Below, piece after piece: positions 20,601 through 28,547 of a stretch of DNA of 47,614 nt. Source of the stretch: Fidelibacterota bacterium (lineage in GTDB: Bacteria > Fidelibacterota > UBA8477 > JABMPR01); the NCBI GenBank assembly GCA_018650445.1, contig JABIFX010000168.1, forward strand, positions 1 through 47,614. Direction: 5' to 3'. Both the position numbers and the translations under genes were made by a program. The notes below the pieces were generated by a model that made no database searches, was not told the DNA's origin, and was given only the letters and a program-made list of their open reading frames with translations. Each line of letters begins with the position of its first letter. The stretch's first letter is position 1.

Positions 20601-21349
20601 TCTCCCGGCATCATTTCGCCAACATTCCAGGATACGATGCCATCCATAAATGCTCCTGCGTGGGATGCACTTACAAATGAAATGTGTTCTGGCAATTCGT
20701 CATTTATGATTGTTTCAGTTGATGGGATATTGCCAGTATTATACAGATTGATGGTATAGTGAACAGTATCTCCAATAGCGGAGACATCTTCAGCTACCAT
20801 CTTTGTAATCAATAGATCTGAATGCGCACCGACGTTTACATCTGCTGATTCACCAGCTAGAAGAGAACCATCAGGATCGGCCAACCAGGCTGTATTCGAT
20901 ATTACCTCGTCGGCCAACAGGTTCTCATCTACCAGAACATCCAGCTCAAACACCAAGGTCTGGCCCATAGCTATACTTGCTACGGTCCAGGTCACTATTT
21001 GATCTGATACACTTGCAGTCGGGGTGCTTGAGACAATCTCAAGACCCTCACTCAGTGTGTCTGTGATGGTAAACGTGGCTGGGGATGTATTCCCCGTGTT
21101 TGAAACAGTGATTGTATAGGTCAAACTCTCACCTGGCGCAACAACAGTTGCACTAGCGGTTTTGGAGATTGCCAGTTGATACCCTTCAGAGACGGTCGTG
21201 AGGACCTCATCTGAAGAACCCACAAATGTTGTCCCGCTGCCATCCTGATGGGATGACTGGGCAACATTTATGATCTCGGTACCAACTGGAACCTGACCAA
21301 AAACCACGGCTCCCATGAGGGAGATTAAGGCGAGAAATCGTCTCATCAT
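14660..21349 (-). CDS. Giant DUF11/Big_1/SdrD-B protein with two OmpA domains
   Basis: The protein has 2229 residues. A signal peptide (MMRRFLALISLMGAVVFGQ) is followed by about seven DUF11 repeats to residue 915, recognisable by the recurring GDTVHYTI, NTGN and DTLP pattern. A Big_1-like Ig module (about 920-1025) and two carboxypeptidase-regulatory-like modules follow (about 1025-1185), then two more DUF11 repeats. Two SdrD-B-like units have calcium-type loops (DTNANGIHDENEE near 1495, DMNRNGIFDPGEE near 1600). Two OmpA C-terminal domains lie near 1730-1840 (IKGHTDHLP, SLNRRVEM) and 1970-2085 (IEGFTDDRGS, ASNRRVEV) and should bind peptidoglycan. It probably forms a long periplasmic or surface fibre. 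No enzyme domain is visible, and its partner is unknown. Confidence 0.85.
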   Translation of the reverse strand: MMRRFLALISLMGAVVFGQVPVGTEIINVAQSSHQDGSGTTFVGSSDEVLTTVSEGYQLAISKTASATVVAPGESLTYTITVSNTGNTSPATFTITDTLSEGLEIVSSTPTASVSDQIVTWTVASIAMGQTLVFELDVLVDENLLADEVISNTAWLADPDGSLLAGESADVNVGAHSDLLITKMVAEDVSAIGDTVHYTINLYNTGNIPSTETIINDELPEHISFVSASHAGAFMDGIVSWNVGEMMPGDSINVSLDVKVDASMPANTDLTNTASVENAQGVSKETSVHSFANPWIQTISKWAADQEYAFGDTVEFTMTIENSSPDPVHAVSVYDTLPEPLEFVSASHDGDFINGTVVWELGSSLTAGNVITLDVVTTVGSLLEARPEITNRAWISTANAGTSFGDHVVSLAAFPELVLEKRSSATVQAGDSLVYTFIMSNTGNSMAHDVALIDTLPAHVSFGSTNGDFTYEESSHSILWNVNEIASSATDSLRLFTYVDYPVIDGTTLENTAYLSCVEGSVSNATIITEVLSTPGLFLEISGTSVVMVGDTVQLRLDYGNLGTEIATGVILRDTLGLDLDYLSASGDHTYDPETGIIFWNIEDLTPGDSGVVNVTAKVRDDLVGAAQIPVGGLMTCDQAAECIGTHTVTVRAPLMNIVLIGDTTYIMAGELIRYDLSFENVGDTTATNVVVVDSLPQEVSFLDASNGGVYDSTSHSVTWYIGDLEPTQPAGTANKFSAASSRGDNSVARANEPANSYTIDVEVNYPLPNGSELPNTAHIYSDEVLQATATWLAYVIASPEFVFTKTAELEVFPGDTIHYQLDVANWGTDHASGVSILDTLDSRVTFLGATGDYIYDAASHSLSWYIGPLNVEQAERYYISTTVDDMLGHGEQVGNRAWMFANESDAIPAEALTTNILPLSIVVDAQPRTILGNGAATSTLAAHVYSFLGNPVPDGVDVNFYTDLGTIPDSVKVSSTIDGIAYSTLVSDTVTFESVTATPYARAVFAPTQWADDTTQVTFIIGAFDGIIYNYEGIPQEDVRVELRCVDTGAYAGHDSTNAEGYYLIPIYQNDLYQIIYTLIGDNGVPYETIQEIQIQTPTEGSLVTNLNSVSGWLFDEITGEIIREDSILIIVNGEITDTTATLPKSSDHHMTDSTYTDTTGQYFFTNLLPGIYSMTVVYNGISSYSDGALDVNLTIPGLYVVNANVTLRSSPFYMIKTVDKIEAAVGDTLHYRLDFGTQDVTFNDSIYVTDYLPNGLELIANTVSTDVNTIYDGLNPITNEMNFRRSDIQLGDSLHIDFDARITMDAGLGWIENKALIASTIDSTWSNKNINSRAKTKIIFPFLKVTKQSNRRVIEIGDVVTYTIKMTNTSADDIIHDFVVEDVLPYGFKFRKNTSYLNGSKISNPNIQEAVGKRLAMSWTIGDTLQPGDTFTMKYRIIAGMNSREGTNTNEVIARAHTLLGFPVISNLATADVVVKPGLFSDRGLIIGKVYYDTNANGIHDENEETVKAVELIMENGARIITDEYGKYSVPDVEAGMHVIRVNERTLPALSEIILDSPDYLGDTQSKMIRVAAASIAKSNFALRQISVPAKLSGTAFFDMNRNGIFDPGEEVQSDIVMVLNDSKATMTDSLGRFTFNKVSLGDLHLRIDESSLPSFGRLFSVDSTVDSLGLAANLWEATVYSGDSININIPLEKLELFSVLSKESTLEMKTEMLTEEFRLLVYKPWSLLVRIGFVSGSATLQSEIFNELRNIGDLMKWQTQINLDIKGHTDHLPVAPGSGFRDNQELSESRAMAIRNYLIETMGISEDRINAVGMGASEPMQDGSTPEGRSLNRRVEMVFYNAAEEDSEFNQLEFMYDINYTGEIPISMVRFHQELPPGFIYKHGTATIDSVNLEPISEVDNRDVWSFGDWDAEKHTEFDVAMKPDDYELVQNTGVVSAHLELLDEDGNQIVTDTLETRISTLVETLSFNMILEGTQFDVGSADLKPSAEPSLRKLGDFLSWQPDIEIVIEGFTDDRGSLEFNMLLSDWRAISVKNFLIENYNLNPENVHTHGLGPHYPTGDNETWIGRASNRRVEVLVNAEVGEAALLELDIIKESLQQKIVIPVNAFENMAPDSALSIPANQSSTLLLNMSYPAYATADSIAITLALPTDLEYVDVAGTFKTWGQALEAGGLEVVSPVQINAPEGVVGVRELFMNVQLFSEGQAVSSNIEKVLRVNLHESESGNE

Positions 21350-21411
21350 CCGCTCACGGGATTCGTGTGGAGGGTTTTGAACCTAATAATCACTACTAGC
21401 CTTCAGGAACC

Positions 21412-23223
21412 TTAGTTGATGGTTACCTTGAAAGTCAGGGTGTGCATGTCTAAATTATCTGACGGAGTGACTGCAGGTATTGTGTCAAAGTCATAAAGAA
21501 CAGAACTTGCTGCCTTGAAAGCGTTATCCACAGTTTCTGGATTTGTGACGACATTGTCATCATCATCAGCAACTGTATCCACCGTCATACTCTCATCGAC
21601 ATAGGTCGTATTGGCTGGAATAGCATCTGAGACAACAACAGATGTTGCTACACCCGTTCCACTATTGGCAACAATGATGGTATAGGTCAGCTCAGTACCA
21701 GGAGGCTGATTACCTGCAGGCAAGACACTCTTGACGAGAGTAAGCACAGGAGCAGTACAGGTAGTGCTGTTGGTATCAGAACCAGTTACAACGCTTGGAA
21801 CAGCTTCTGCAGCTGCACCTTTTGAAGTGGCAATGATCGTAGTTGCATCAGTGTCAGTATCTGGAGTTCCAACTGGAATAGTTCCAATCGCAATGTAGTA
21901 CCCTACCTGACTGGAGTTCAGATTCCCTGATACAAGGACGGCTTCAGCAGTTTTTTCACCAGCTGAGAGGATACCATTTTGATCACCATCTACGTAATAA
22001 ACCCAGGTTACATAATCTGTTGTCGCACTGAAGTCAAAATTGTCAGTGCCATTACCAGTGTTGGTAACAGTAAAGTCAAAGATCAGTGTATCTCCAGGAT
22101 CACCGGTATAGACATAAGGAGCATTAACACCAGCATCTGCTAGAGTAACGCTATAGATCTGGTCAACCTCAACTCCACCTGAAGGGAAGGTAGCTGGATC
22201 TTCAGTTGGCTCTGTATCTGGATAGGGATCTCCACCTTCATTCTCGTAGGTGAATTTTGGACTTCCTGCTGGGAAGTCAATCGCTACACCAGCAGCCAGA
22301 GGATCATCAAGGATTGCTGTGAATTCTACACAGATTTCATTGCTACCAGGTGTCGATACAAGATCACCTAATTGCAGTGTCAGTACATCAGTATCAGTGT
22401 TGTAATGATATGGTAGATCAGCAGGAACTGGAGGAAGCGCAGTAGATACGATTGTTACAGCACTACCACCATCGATGCTAACTGATGTCAGGTCCAAAAC
22501 GGTATTGCTTGGCATGGTGCTTAGAAACACACCATTATAGGCAGTTTCAGAACCTGTATTTGTGAAACATGATTCATAAGTGATTGGATCACCTGGCCCA
22601 GGTGTGTCATCACCAACAATCACTGTTTCACCAGTTACTGTTGCAGCTTGCACAGTTGTAGTAAGCGTAATTGTGGCAGTCGAATCACCATCAAATACTG
22701 ATGTGGCTAAGAGTGTAACCACATGCTCTTCACCAGGATTACCACCACCATCGGTCTTATCTACAACTTTAATCAGAAGATCATAGCTGCCAGTGAATGC
22801 AACCAGCCCTGAACTTGTGATTTCAGTGTCACCCTCGACTCCATCTATTGTACCACTACCATTTGCATCGTGGTAAACAAAGAAATCATAGGTGCCACCA
22901 TCGTTTGCCACTCCTGTGGCTCCGATTGTGAATGTATCCTCATAGTTACCACTATTTGCCAATGTTACGGCATACAGTGTGGAATCCATGGCGGATACGG
23001 GGTTAGCCAGATTAGATCCAAGACTCACACCAGCAACTTGACTCACCGTTGTTTGCACCTTAAGTGACTCAACTTGTGGCATGGTGTTACCATTGGCATC
23101 TTCATAGTTACCAAAGGCTTGGTTTTCGATTACAGTGCCAGCTTCTGTGATGGCACTTGCACTTACTGTCACAACGAGTCCCATCAGGACAAGAGCGACG
23201 ATTAAGAAGCGTGTAGGTTTCAT
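21412..23223 (-). CDS. Secreted DUF11-repeat protein
   Basis: I place the start at ATG 23223, which follows AAAGGAGGG, giving 603 residues and a clean signal peptide (MKPTRFLIVALVLMGLVVTV, cleavage near ASA). The frame is open to an ATG at 23313 overlapping the upstream gene's stop, but that start would bury the signal peptide 30 residues in. The mature protein is acidic, low in lysine and built of DUF11-like beta-sandwich repeats (VTNTGNGTDNF, LTYTIIVANSGTGVATSVVV, VSDAIPANTTYVDESM). Asp/Gly loops such as HDANGSGTIDGVEGD and VDGDQNGILSAGEK could bind calcium. It lies 62 bp before the giant gene in the same operon. An S-layer or fibre subunit is possible but unproven. Confidence 0.75.
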   Translation of the reverse strand: MKPTRFLIVALVLMGLVVTVSASAITEAGTVIENQAFGNYEDANGNTMPQVESLKVQTTVSQVAGVSLGSNLANPVSAMDSTLYAVTLANSGNYEDTFTIGATGVANDGGTYDFFVYHDANGSGTIDGVEGDTEITSSGLVAFTGSYDLLIKVVDKTDGGGNPGEEHVVTLLATSVFDGDSTATITLTTTVQAATVTGETVIVGDDTPGPGDPITYESCFTNTGSETAYNGVFLSTMPSNTVLDLTSVSIDGGSAVTIVSTALPPVPADLPYHYNTDTDVLTLQLGDLVSTPGSNEICVEFTAILDDPLAAGVAIDFPAGSPKFTYENEGGDPYPDTEPTEDPATFPSGGVEVDQIYSVTLADAGVNAPYVYTGDPGDTLIFDFTVTNTGNGTDNFDFSATTDYVTWVYYVDGDQNGILSAGEKTAEAVLVSGNLNSSQVGYYIAIGTIPVGTPDTDTDATTIIATSKGAAAEAVPSVVTGSDTNSTTCTAPVLTLVKSVLPAGNQPPGTELTYTIIVANSGTGVATSVVVSDAIPANTTYVDESMTVDTVADDDDNVVTNPETVDNAFKAASSVLYDFDTIPAVTPSDNLDMHTLTFKVTIN

Positions 23224-23309
23224 TTTAAACCCTCCTTTTGTTAGCTTCTGTTTATGTTTCAAATATTTCGATTCCGTATTGGAATTATTGTTTCCAAAAA
23301 TTGATTTAA

Positions 23310-23804
23310 TCATTTGTTCACCTCTACGAGAAATTCCATGGTTGATACATCGCCTGGATCAAGATTTTTGGAGATGTTCCACTTGAGATGAGTGATCATT
23401 TCTGGTGTTGCTTCTCGCTTAATCAAAATGCCCTTTGAATTTCTCACTGTGTAGAATGGAGGCCATGCCATATAGGTGTTGCCCTGATCCATCGAGTAGG
23501 TGATCTCAGTATCCACACCACTTGCGCTGTTTGCGATATATGTCACACCAGCAGGAACTGGATCCACAATCTCTGGATTCTTCATCTGGCCATCACCAAT
23601 GTTTGAGGCAGTAATTACATAACGGAGTGTGTCTCCAGGGATGTAATTAACCAGTGAGGCATCCTTCATTTCGGCTGATGTCAGATTGACTTTTTGATCG
23701 TCAATATTGATATCCAGCTTTGGAGTCCCCTGTCCCATAACCACCGAAAGAGTAATGACAGCAGATATTGCGTATTTTGAAATATTGCCTAACACATCTT
23801 TCAT
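23310..23804 (-). CDS. Small secreted DUF11-like protein, first gene of the envelope operon
   Basis: The start chosen is ATG 23804 with AAGGAGAGG just upstream. The 164-residue product begins with a signal peptide (MKDVLGNISKYAISAVITLS, cleavage near VMGQ) and contains a single DUF11-like domain (DTLRYVITASNIGDGQMKNP, VDPVPAGVTYIANS). The same frame continues open upstream to 24161. That would add 119 polar residues ahead of the signal peptide, which is improbable for a secreted protein, although an ATG at residue 16 has a weak AAGGA site. The stop overlaps an ATG in frame with the next gene, a possible coupling signal. Confidence 0.65.
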   Translation of the reverse strand: MKDVLGNISKYAISAVITLSVVMGQGTPKLDINIDDQKVNLTSAEMKDASLVNYIPGDTLRYVITASNIGDGQMKNPEIVDPVPAGVTYIANSASGVDTEITYSMDQGNTYMAWPPFYTVRNSKGILIKREATPEMITHLKWNISKNLDPGDVSTMEFLVEVNK

Positions 23805-24988
23805 TTTCCTCTCCTTCACCTCGATTTGATTGCTCACCATGCTGCTCTTGATTTCATTTTGACTTGAAGCTCCTTGAGCTGATTTGCTATCCATTTTGGA
23901 CGTGAGAATTATCACATCATAATTGGATTTAATCATCTGGTCAGCGTGATTCTTAATCGAAGTTTTTCTAGTTTTCCAAGCTTCTGCCAGGCTGCTGTTC
24001 TCAGCATTAATTCCAACAGATTTGATCTCGGATGATTCCAGCCAATTCGATTTTGATGAGATAGAATTTCTCTCTCTCATCGTTTGGCCACTGTATGTTT
24101 CGTTTCTTGTTCTCATATCTTCTTCCTTATATAAGTCAAATGATATGCCACCATAAAACACACTACTTATCTCATTGTTTATTTTGTTTTTAGCCCATTT
24201 TTTGTTGTGTAATTATCGAAACGACAGAATGGAATGTCACATTTATTTGACGGATGCAGCCATATATCGCATATTTTTCTTACATCACCTGAAATAGTGC
24301 AAAAATTTTGTCATGTAGATTTGGAGTCATTTTAGTTGCTGAAGCAGAGGCATTTCATCAATTCATTCACTCCAAATCCATTCATTTTTTGCATCCAACT
24401 AAGACATGTCCATAAATTTTAGCTGAAAGAATATTTGAGATTAAATCAATTTGCGAAATGATATTTTAAGGTGATTTTAACTATTCAGATAATCTAGTGT
24501 GACATATTGTACGTGTGGATCAAATCCAAATTTACATAAATATTTCGGAATTTATTTGAGTCATTCAAAATAAATATTGGACTATTGTCTCACTAATTTT
24601 GAGTCACATTTTAACGTGCTTATTTCAATACATGCTAATAACATTTTATGTTTATTTGTAATACGACCAATGTTCTACAATGGTATTGATGAGTTTTATT
24701 GTCATTAACCTCATTTTGTTGAGAACAATATTCTCCTGGTCAACGATTCTCTCTTAGCGATGCACCTTGTGATGTTGAATTTAATAATTCCAGTTTGATG
24801 TAACTGCTGTACAGAACCATCCATGGACGACAGCCGGGCTATTTGATCACCTCTTCCACTTACGATATGAAAACTTTCACGAACCAGTCCAAAACCTGAT
24901 ATTTATCCTTTGTGGACACATCTACACCCTCATTTCAATCCACTATACTTTATAAATTAAAAAGTATTTTCAACTCAACTGTGGAATA

Positions 24989-25025
24989 GCACATATTATA
25001 TTTATTTGCATAATATAATATGTGC
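24989..25025. repeat. AT-rich inverted repeat, 14-bp perfect arms
   Basis: GCACATATTATATT (24989-25002) is exactly complementary to 25012-25025, with a 9-base loop. A TTTTG follows on the plus strand, so it may be a weak terminator. It could equally be an operator, or a hairpin near the 5' end of a minus-strand transcript. Confidence 0.7.
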
Positions 25026-25047
25026 TTTTGTGTAGGTGCCGTTAGTA

Positions 25048-25056
25048 ATTATAGCA
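25048..25056 (-). promoter_or_regulatory. Candidate extended -10 promoter (TGCTATAAT), minus strand
   Basis: The minus strand reads TGCTATAAT, a full extended -10 element, but has no -35 match at the right distance. A transcript from here would start just before the inverted repeat at 24989-25025 and would run about 1.2 kb before the first DUF11 gene. Confidence 0.25.
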
Positions 25057-25683
25057 TACCTACTGATCGTATCTTCATCCTTTTGGTGTCCTTTAATCTT
25101 CTTGCATCCCGATATAAATAGGTAGACCCATTACATGTCATTTATGCTCATCATCCAAAATGACATCCAATACCCGCCATGCACATTAACCAGTGACAAA
25201 TATCACTATTTCTAGAGTCTGATTACACCAATAATTTAACCTCCAGAGTTTTGTCGTCATCCACCTTGTAGTATTCTCCTCAATTGTCATTTCTGGAGAA
25301 AACAGAGGTACATGTGACTTAAATCATGACCGTTTATTTACCTGATTGTCATCATATCATATTGATATTGCATTATATCGAATATCGATTTGACTCAAAT
25401 TCTACCATTGAAGCTAAAGCACTCTATCGCCTTATATAACAATATGTTATGAGCTTTTCGTAGCTCTTGGCATAACTGTTGAGTGTATAACTGACATAAA
25501 GACGCTGGAAAAGCATTGAGGATGACATGATGATAGGTGATAGAAAGGTTCAAATTAGTGATATATTGCATAGCACATCAACTAATTCCCTGCATCCCTA
25601 TTTCAACTTTCCACCCTGCTTTTCCGATAGCTTCCTGTACATTTAGTCAGCTTTTATCGCATCGGATAATCTCTACTGACTTA

Positions 25684-25723
25684 CCCCCTTGTAGATTCCC
25701 TGTCTTCAAGGGGGGTTTTCTTT
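25684..25723 (+). terminator. Intrinsic terminator upstream of pgi
   Basis: CCCCCTTG (25684-25691) pairs with CAAGGGGG (25707-25714) across a 15-base loop, followed by TTTTCTTTT. No gene precedes it on this strand, so it may end a small RNA transcribed from within the gene-free region, or attenuate the pgi leader. Confidence 0.65.
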
Positions 25724-25811
25724 TCTGAAACTAAGTTTATTGTTCAACTCTCAGACACTCTATATATATTGGACAAGTATTTAATATTTTCATTTGCAGA
25801 GGATACCCCTG

Positions 25812-27392
25812 ATGCCTACATCATCTACGCTTAAAACCTATTCTGATAAATTGTATACCAACGAAACCCTCAATTTCTTCCTGGATCTGAATGATGCCGA
25901 TCTCACAGAAACATCTATAATCGATCTGGAGCCGGCACTAAAACTGGCCCTTAATGAGATGCAAGATCTTGAAAATGGTGCTATTGCTAATCCTGAGGAA
26001 AACCGAACCGTCGGTCATTATTGGTTAAGAAACCACACACTGGCACCCTCTATCGAAATCCACAAGCAAATTGAGGATACAATAAACAGCGTCAAATCAT
26101 TTGCAGCCACTGTGCACCGAGGTCAATTGCTAAATCCTCAAGGACATCCTTTTACCAATATCCTATTAATAGGTATAGGTGGATCTGCTCTGGGTCCCCA
26201 ATTCATAGCGGATGCCCTAGATCCCAAAACGGGTATGAATATCCACTTCCTTGACAATACTGACCCTGATGGAATAGACCGATTACTTACAGGCTTGTCA
26301 GAGGTTTTATCAGAAACTCTGGTCATTGTAATTTCCAAATCTGGCGGGACTGCAGAAACTCGGAATGGTATGCTGGAAACCCAGAATGTTTTCACAAATC
26401 AGGGGCTGGATTTTGCCAGACAAGCCATTGCGATTACTGGACAGGACAGCCAGCTCTACAAACTCGCCTCCGGGGGCAACTGGTTATCCATTTTTCCCAT
26501 GTGGGATTGGGTCGGTGGCCGGACCTCAGTGATGTCTGCTGTAGGCCTCCTCCCTGCCGCACTCCTCGGTATCGATATTGAAGACCTTTTAGCAGGGGCT
26601 GCCACCATGGATGAGGTCACCCGTACCAGAGTCATTTCTGAGAATCCAGCAGCTCTCCTTGCGCAAGCATGGTTCATTCTCGGTGAGGGCAAGGGAAGTA
26701 AAGACATGGTCGTATTGCCTTATAAGGACAGGTTGCTCCTCTTCAGTAGATATCTACAGCAACTGATTATGGAGTCTCTCGGGAAACGATTGGATACTCA
26801 GGGAAATGTTGTGCATCAGGGTCTTGCTGTCTATGGCAACAAGGGATCAACTGATCAGCATGCCTATGTCCAGCAACTTCGTGATGGGCTAAACAATTTT
26901 TTTGTGACCTTTATCGAAGTGCTTTCAGATCGAGAAGGGTCCTCCATCCTGGTTGATGGTCAAAACAGCAGCGGCGATTATCTGTTCGGTTTTCGTCAAG
27001 GCACCCAATCTGCACTGAGCGCCAGCGATCGTAAATCCATCACCATTACCATCCCTGATGTATCAGCTCGTAGCATTGGCGCTCTCATCGCCCTTTATGA
27101 GCGGGCTGTCGGCCTATATGCGTCTCTCATCAACATAAATGCCTATCACCAACCAGGTGTTGAAGCCGGGAAAAAAGCAGCTAGCAAGGTTCTTGAAATC
27201 AAAAACTCCATGCTTGAGTTATTGAGTGGAAGTGATGAATATCTATCTATTGATGAGATATGCAGAAAGCTGTCTTTGTCTGGACAAGAGATTCTTATTT
27301 ATCACATTCTTCGCCACCATGCTGCCAACCATGACCTTGATATCATGGGTTCGCTAACGGATCCAACAAGTGTAAAAGTAAAACTCGGTTGA
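25812..27392 (+). CDS. pgi: Glucose-6-phosphate isomerase
   Basis: Pgi interconverts glucose 6-phosphate and fructose 6-phosphate in glycolysis and gluconeogenesis. I chose ATG 25812 with GAGGA at 25799-25803, rather than a TTG at 25794, giving 526 residues. The SIS-domain sugar-phosphate site VISKSGGTAET lies near residue 175. IGIGGSALGPQF precedes it, and GGRTSVMSAVG follows near residue 234. The catalytic histidine region STDQHAYVQQLRDG is near residue 346, and the lysine of GVEAGKKAA near residue 454. These place it in the long bacterial Pgi group. It stands alone after a gene-free region, with an EVE-domain gene 59 bp downstream. Confidence 0.95.
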   Translation: MPTSSTLKTYSDKLYTNETLNFFLDLNDADLTETSIIDLEPALKLALNEMQDLENGAIANPEENRTVGHYWLRNHTLAPSIEIHKQIEDTINSVKSFAATVHRGQLLNPQGHPFTNILLIGIGGSALGPQFIADALDPKTGMNIHFLDNTDPDGIDRLLTGLSEVLSETLVIVISKSGGTAETRNGMLETQNVFTNQGLDFARQAIAITGQDSQLYKLASGGNWLSIFPMWDWVGGRTSVMSAVGLLPAALLGIDIEDLLAGAATMDEVTRTRVISENPAALLAQAWFILGEGKGSKDMVVLPYKDRLLLFSRYLQQLIMESLGKRLDTQGNVVHQGLAVYGNKGSTDQHAYVQQLRDGLNNFFVTFIEVLSDREGSSILVDGQNSSGDYLFGFRQGTQSALSASDRKSITITIPDVSARSIGALIALYERAVGLYASLININAYHQPGVEAGKKAASKVLEIKNSMLELLSGSDEYLSIDEICRKLSLSGQEILIYHILRHHAANHDLDIMGSLTDPTSVKVKLG

Positions 27393-27451
27393 TCCCAGGC
27401 GAAATCTCGGCAGCTCCACTGCTTTCAGTCCACCCGAGGTTACCATAACCC

Positions 27452-27895
27452 ATGTCAGGCTGGCTCATTATTTCATCAAAACAGAATTTGGGTATTACAT
27501 CCAAGCTCAATTTCGCACAACAGGGTTTAAAAAAGCGTCATCGTAAAAAAGCTCATGAGATTGAACCTGGAGATTACTTTTTCTACTACATAACTGGGGA
27601 ACAGAAATTAGCAGCCGCTGTTAAGGTAAATTCCTTTGTAACTGAAGATTCAGATAAAATTTGGGTCAATCTGGGCAAAGATTCTCAGGAGTGTTACCCC
27701 TGGAGATTTCAAATATCTCCCCACCTCATTCTAGATGAACAACGCTGGTTGAATATGTCTGAATTCTCAGATAAACTCCTCCATTTCAGAAAATGGCCGG
27801 CAAAAAACTGGCGATTGGGCCTGCAAGGTCAAATTCATGCTCTCCGTGATGAAGATACCCAGCTTTTACTTAAAGCATTATCGAGAGTACAATAA
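27452..27895 (+). CDS. EVE-domain (PUA-like) protein
   Basis: The protein has 147 residues and covers a single EVE domain. Typical segments are WLIISSKQNL at the N-terminus, EPGDYFFYYITGEQKLAAAVKV, CYPWRFQISP, and FRKWPAKNWRLGLQGQIHALRDED at the C-terminus (quoted in part: KNWRLGLQGQ). EVE domains belong to the PUA superfamily and bind modified bases in DNA or RNA. Many accompany restriction or RNA-modification systems, but this one has no such neighbour. A GAGG lies 14 bases upstream of the ATG, a poor fit, so the start is not firmly supported. It may be co-transcribed with pgi. Confidence 0.8.
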   Translation: MSGWLIISSKQNLGITSKLNFAQQGLKKRHRKKAHEIEPGDYFFYYITGEQKLAAAVKVNSFVTEDSDKIWVNLGKDSQECYPWRFQISPHLILDEQRWLNMSEFSDKLLHFRKWPAKNWRLGLQGQIHALRDEDTQLLLKALSRVQ

Positions 27896-27969
27896 TTTAT
27901 TGAACGAGCCGACACGACTGAGTTCGGTTCAATATTTGCACTAAGTCAGACACAAAAACTGAACATATC

Positions 27970-27993
27970 TCCACCCATTCTTTAAGGGGTGGA
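27970..27993 (+). terminator. Possible weak terminator after the EVE gene
   Basis: TCCACCC (27970-27976) pairs with GGGTGGA (27987-27993) across a 10-base loop, followed by CTTTCATTTG. The T tract is broken, so termination is uncertain. Confidence 0.4.
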
Positions 27994-28056
27994 CTTTCAT
28001 TTGATAAATGACAAGAGTCTGACTAGATTAGTTCTAAATAACCAAAGGGATCTATC

Positions 28057-28542
28057 ATGACTTTCAACTTAGAAGCAAAAAAACATACGTTACGATTGTT
28101 CCATCATAACGTTGCTATCGTTTCCTCCGGGAAGGGTACAAACGCTGTGGGAGCAACAGTTACCTGGTTCACTCAGAGTAGTTTTGAGCCGCCACTCGTT
28201 ACCATGGCAGTCAAAGCAGATAGCCGTTTGTATGACGTGATCAGCAATAATAAAAATTTAGTTATTAGTCTTGTAAGCAAAAATGATAAAGGTCTGGCAG
28301 GCGCATTTTTTAAGCCGGGCTCCTGGGATGGCAAAACCTTTGGGGGCTTTCCGGCAAAAGCTCACGAATTGGGGGGAGCCATATTGGATTCCAGCCCTGC
28401 CTGGCTGGCCTGTGAAGTTAAAACTATCGTTGAAGTGGGAGACCATCATATCATTGTCTCCCAGGTTGTAGACTCAGGTATTCATAAAGAAGAAGAGCAA
28501 GCCATGTGTCTCTCTGATACAGGCTGGCATTACGGAGGATAA
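28057..28542 (+). CDS. Flavin reductase family protein (FMN-binding split barrel)
   Basis: The 161-residue protein matches the flavin-reductase-like split barrel. Features include VAIVSSGKGTNAVGATVTW near the N-terminus, PPLVTMAVKADSRLYDVI, LVISLVSKNDKGLAGAFFKP and ACEVKTIVEVGDHHIIVSQV. Such proteins bind FMN and reduce it with NAD(P)H or pass electrons onward. AAAGGGAT lies upstream of the ATG. The stop codon lies within the ribosome-site region of the next gene, five bases before its ATG. This makes an operon with the membrane iron-sulfur reductase likely and suggests the two act in one redox chain. Confidence 0.88.
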   Translation: MTFNLEAKKHTLRLFHHNVAIVSSGKGTNAVGATVTWFTQSSFEPPLVTMAVKADSRLYDVISNNKNLVISLVSKNDKGLAGAFFKPGSWDGKTFGGFPAKAHELGGAILDSSPAWLACEVKTIVEVGDHHIIVSQVVDSGIHKEEEQAMCLSDTGWHYGG

Positions 28543-28547
28543 TTTTC

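Larger units (their letters stand above)
24162..25811. other. AT-rich region without recognised genes between the DUF11 operon and pgi
   Basis: About 1.65 kb between divergently transcribed units holds no convincing coding region. Open frames are short, lack ribosome sites and look like no family I know. Visible elements are a 14-bp inverted repeat (24989-25025), an extended -10 motif on the minus strand (25048-25056), an intrinsic terminator (25684-25723) and scattered copies of a TTTGAGTCA-like word (24555, 24598, and the palindrome ATTTGACTCAAAT near 25387). It may hold regulatory sites, small RNAs or a long leader for the envelope operon. Confidence 0.6.

Noticed and set aside
24989-25025. 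Firm call of a terminator
   Set aside because: Stem is almost all A/T and the T tract is only four bases; kept as an inverted repeat.
25537-25728. 63-codon plus-strand frame before pgi
   Set aside because: Starts at GTG without a ribosome site and ends inside a terminator hairpin; no recognisable domain.
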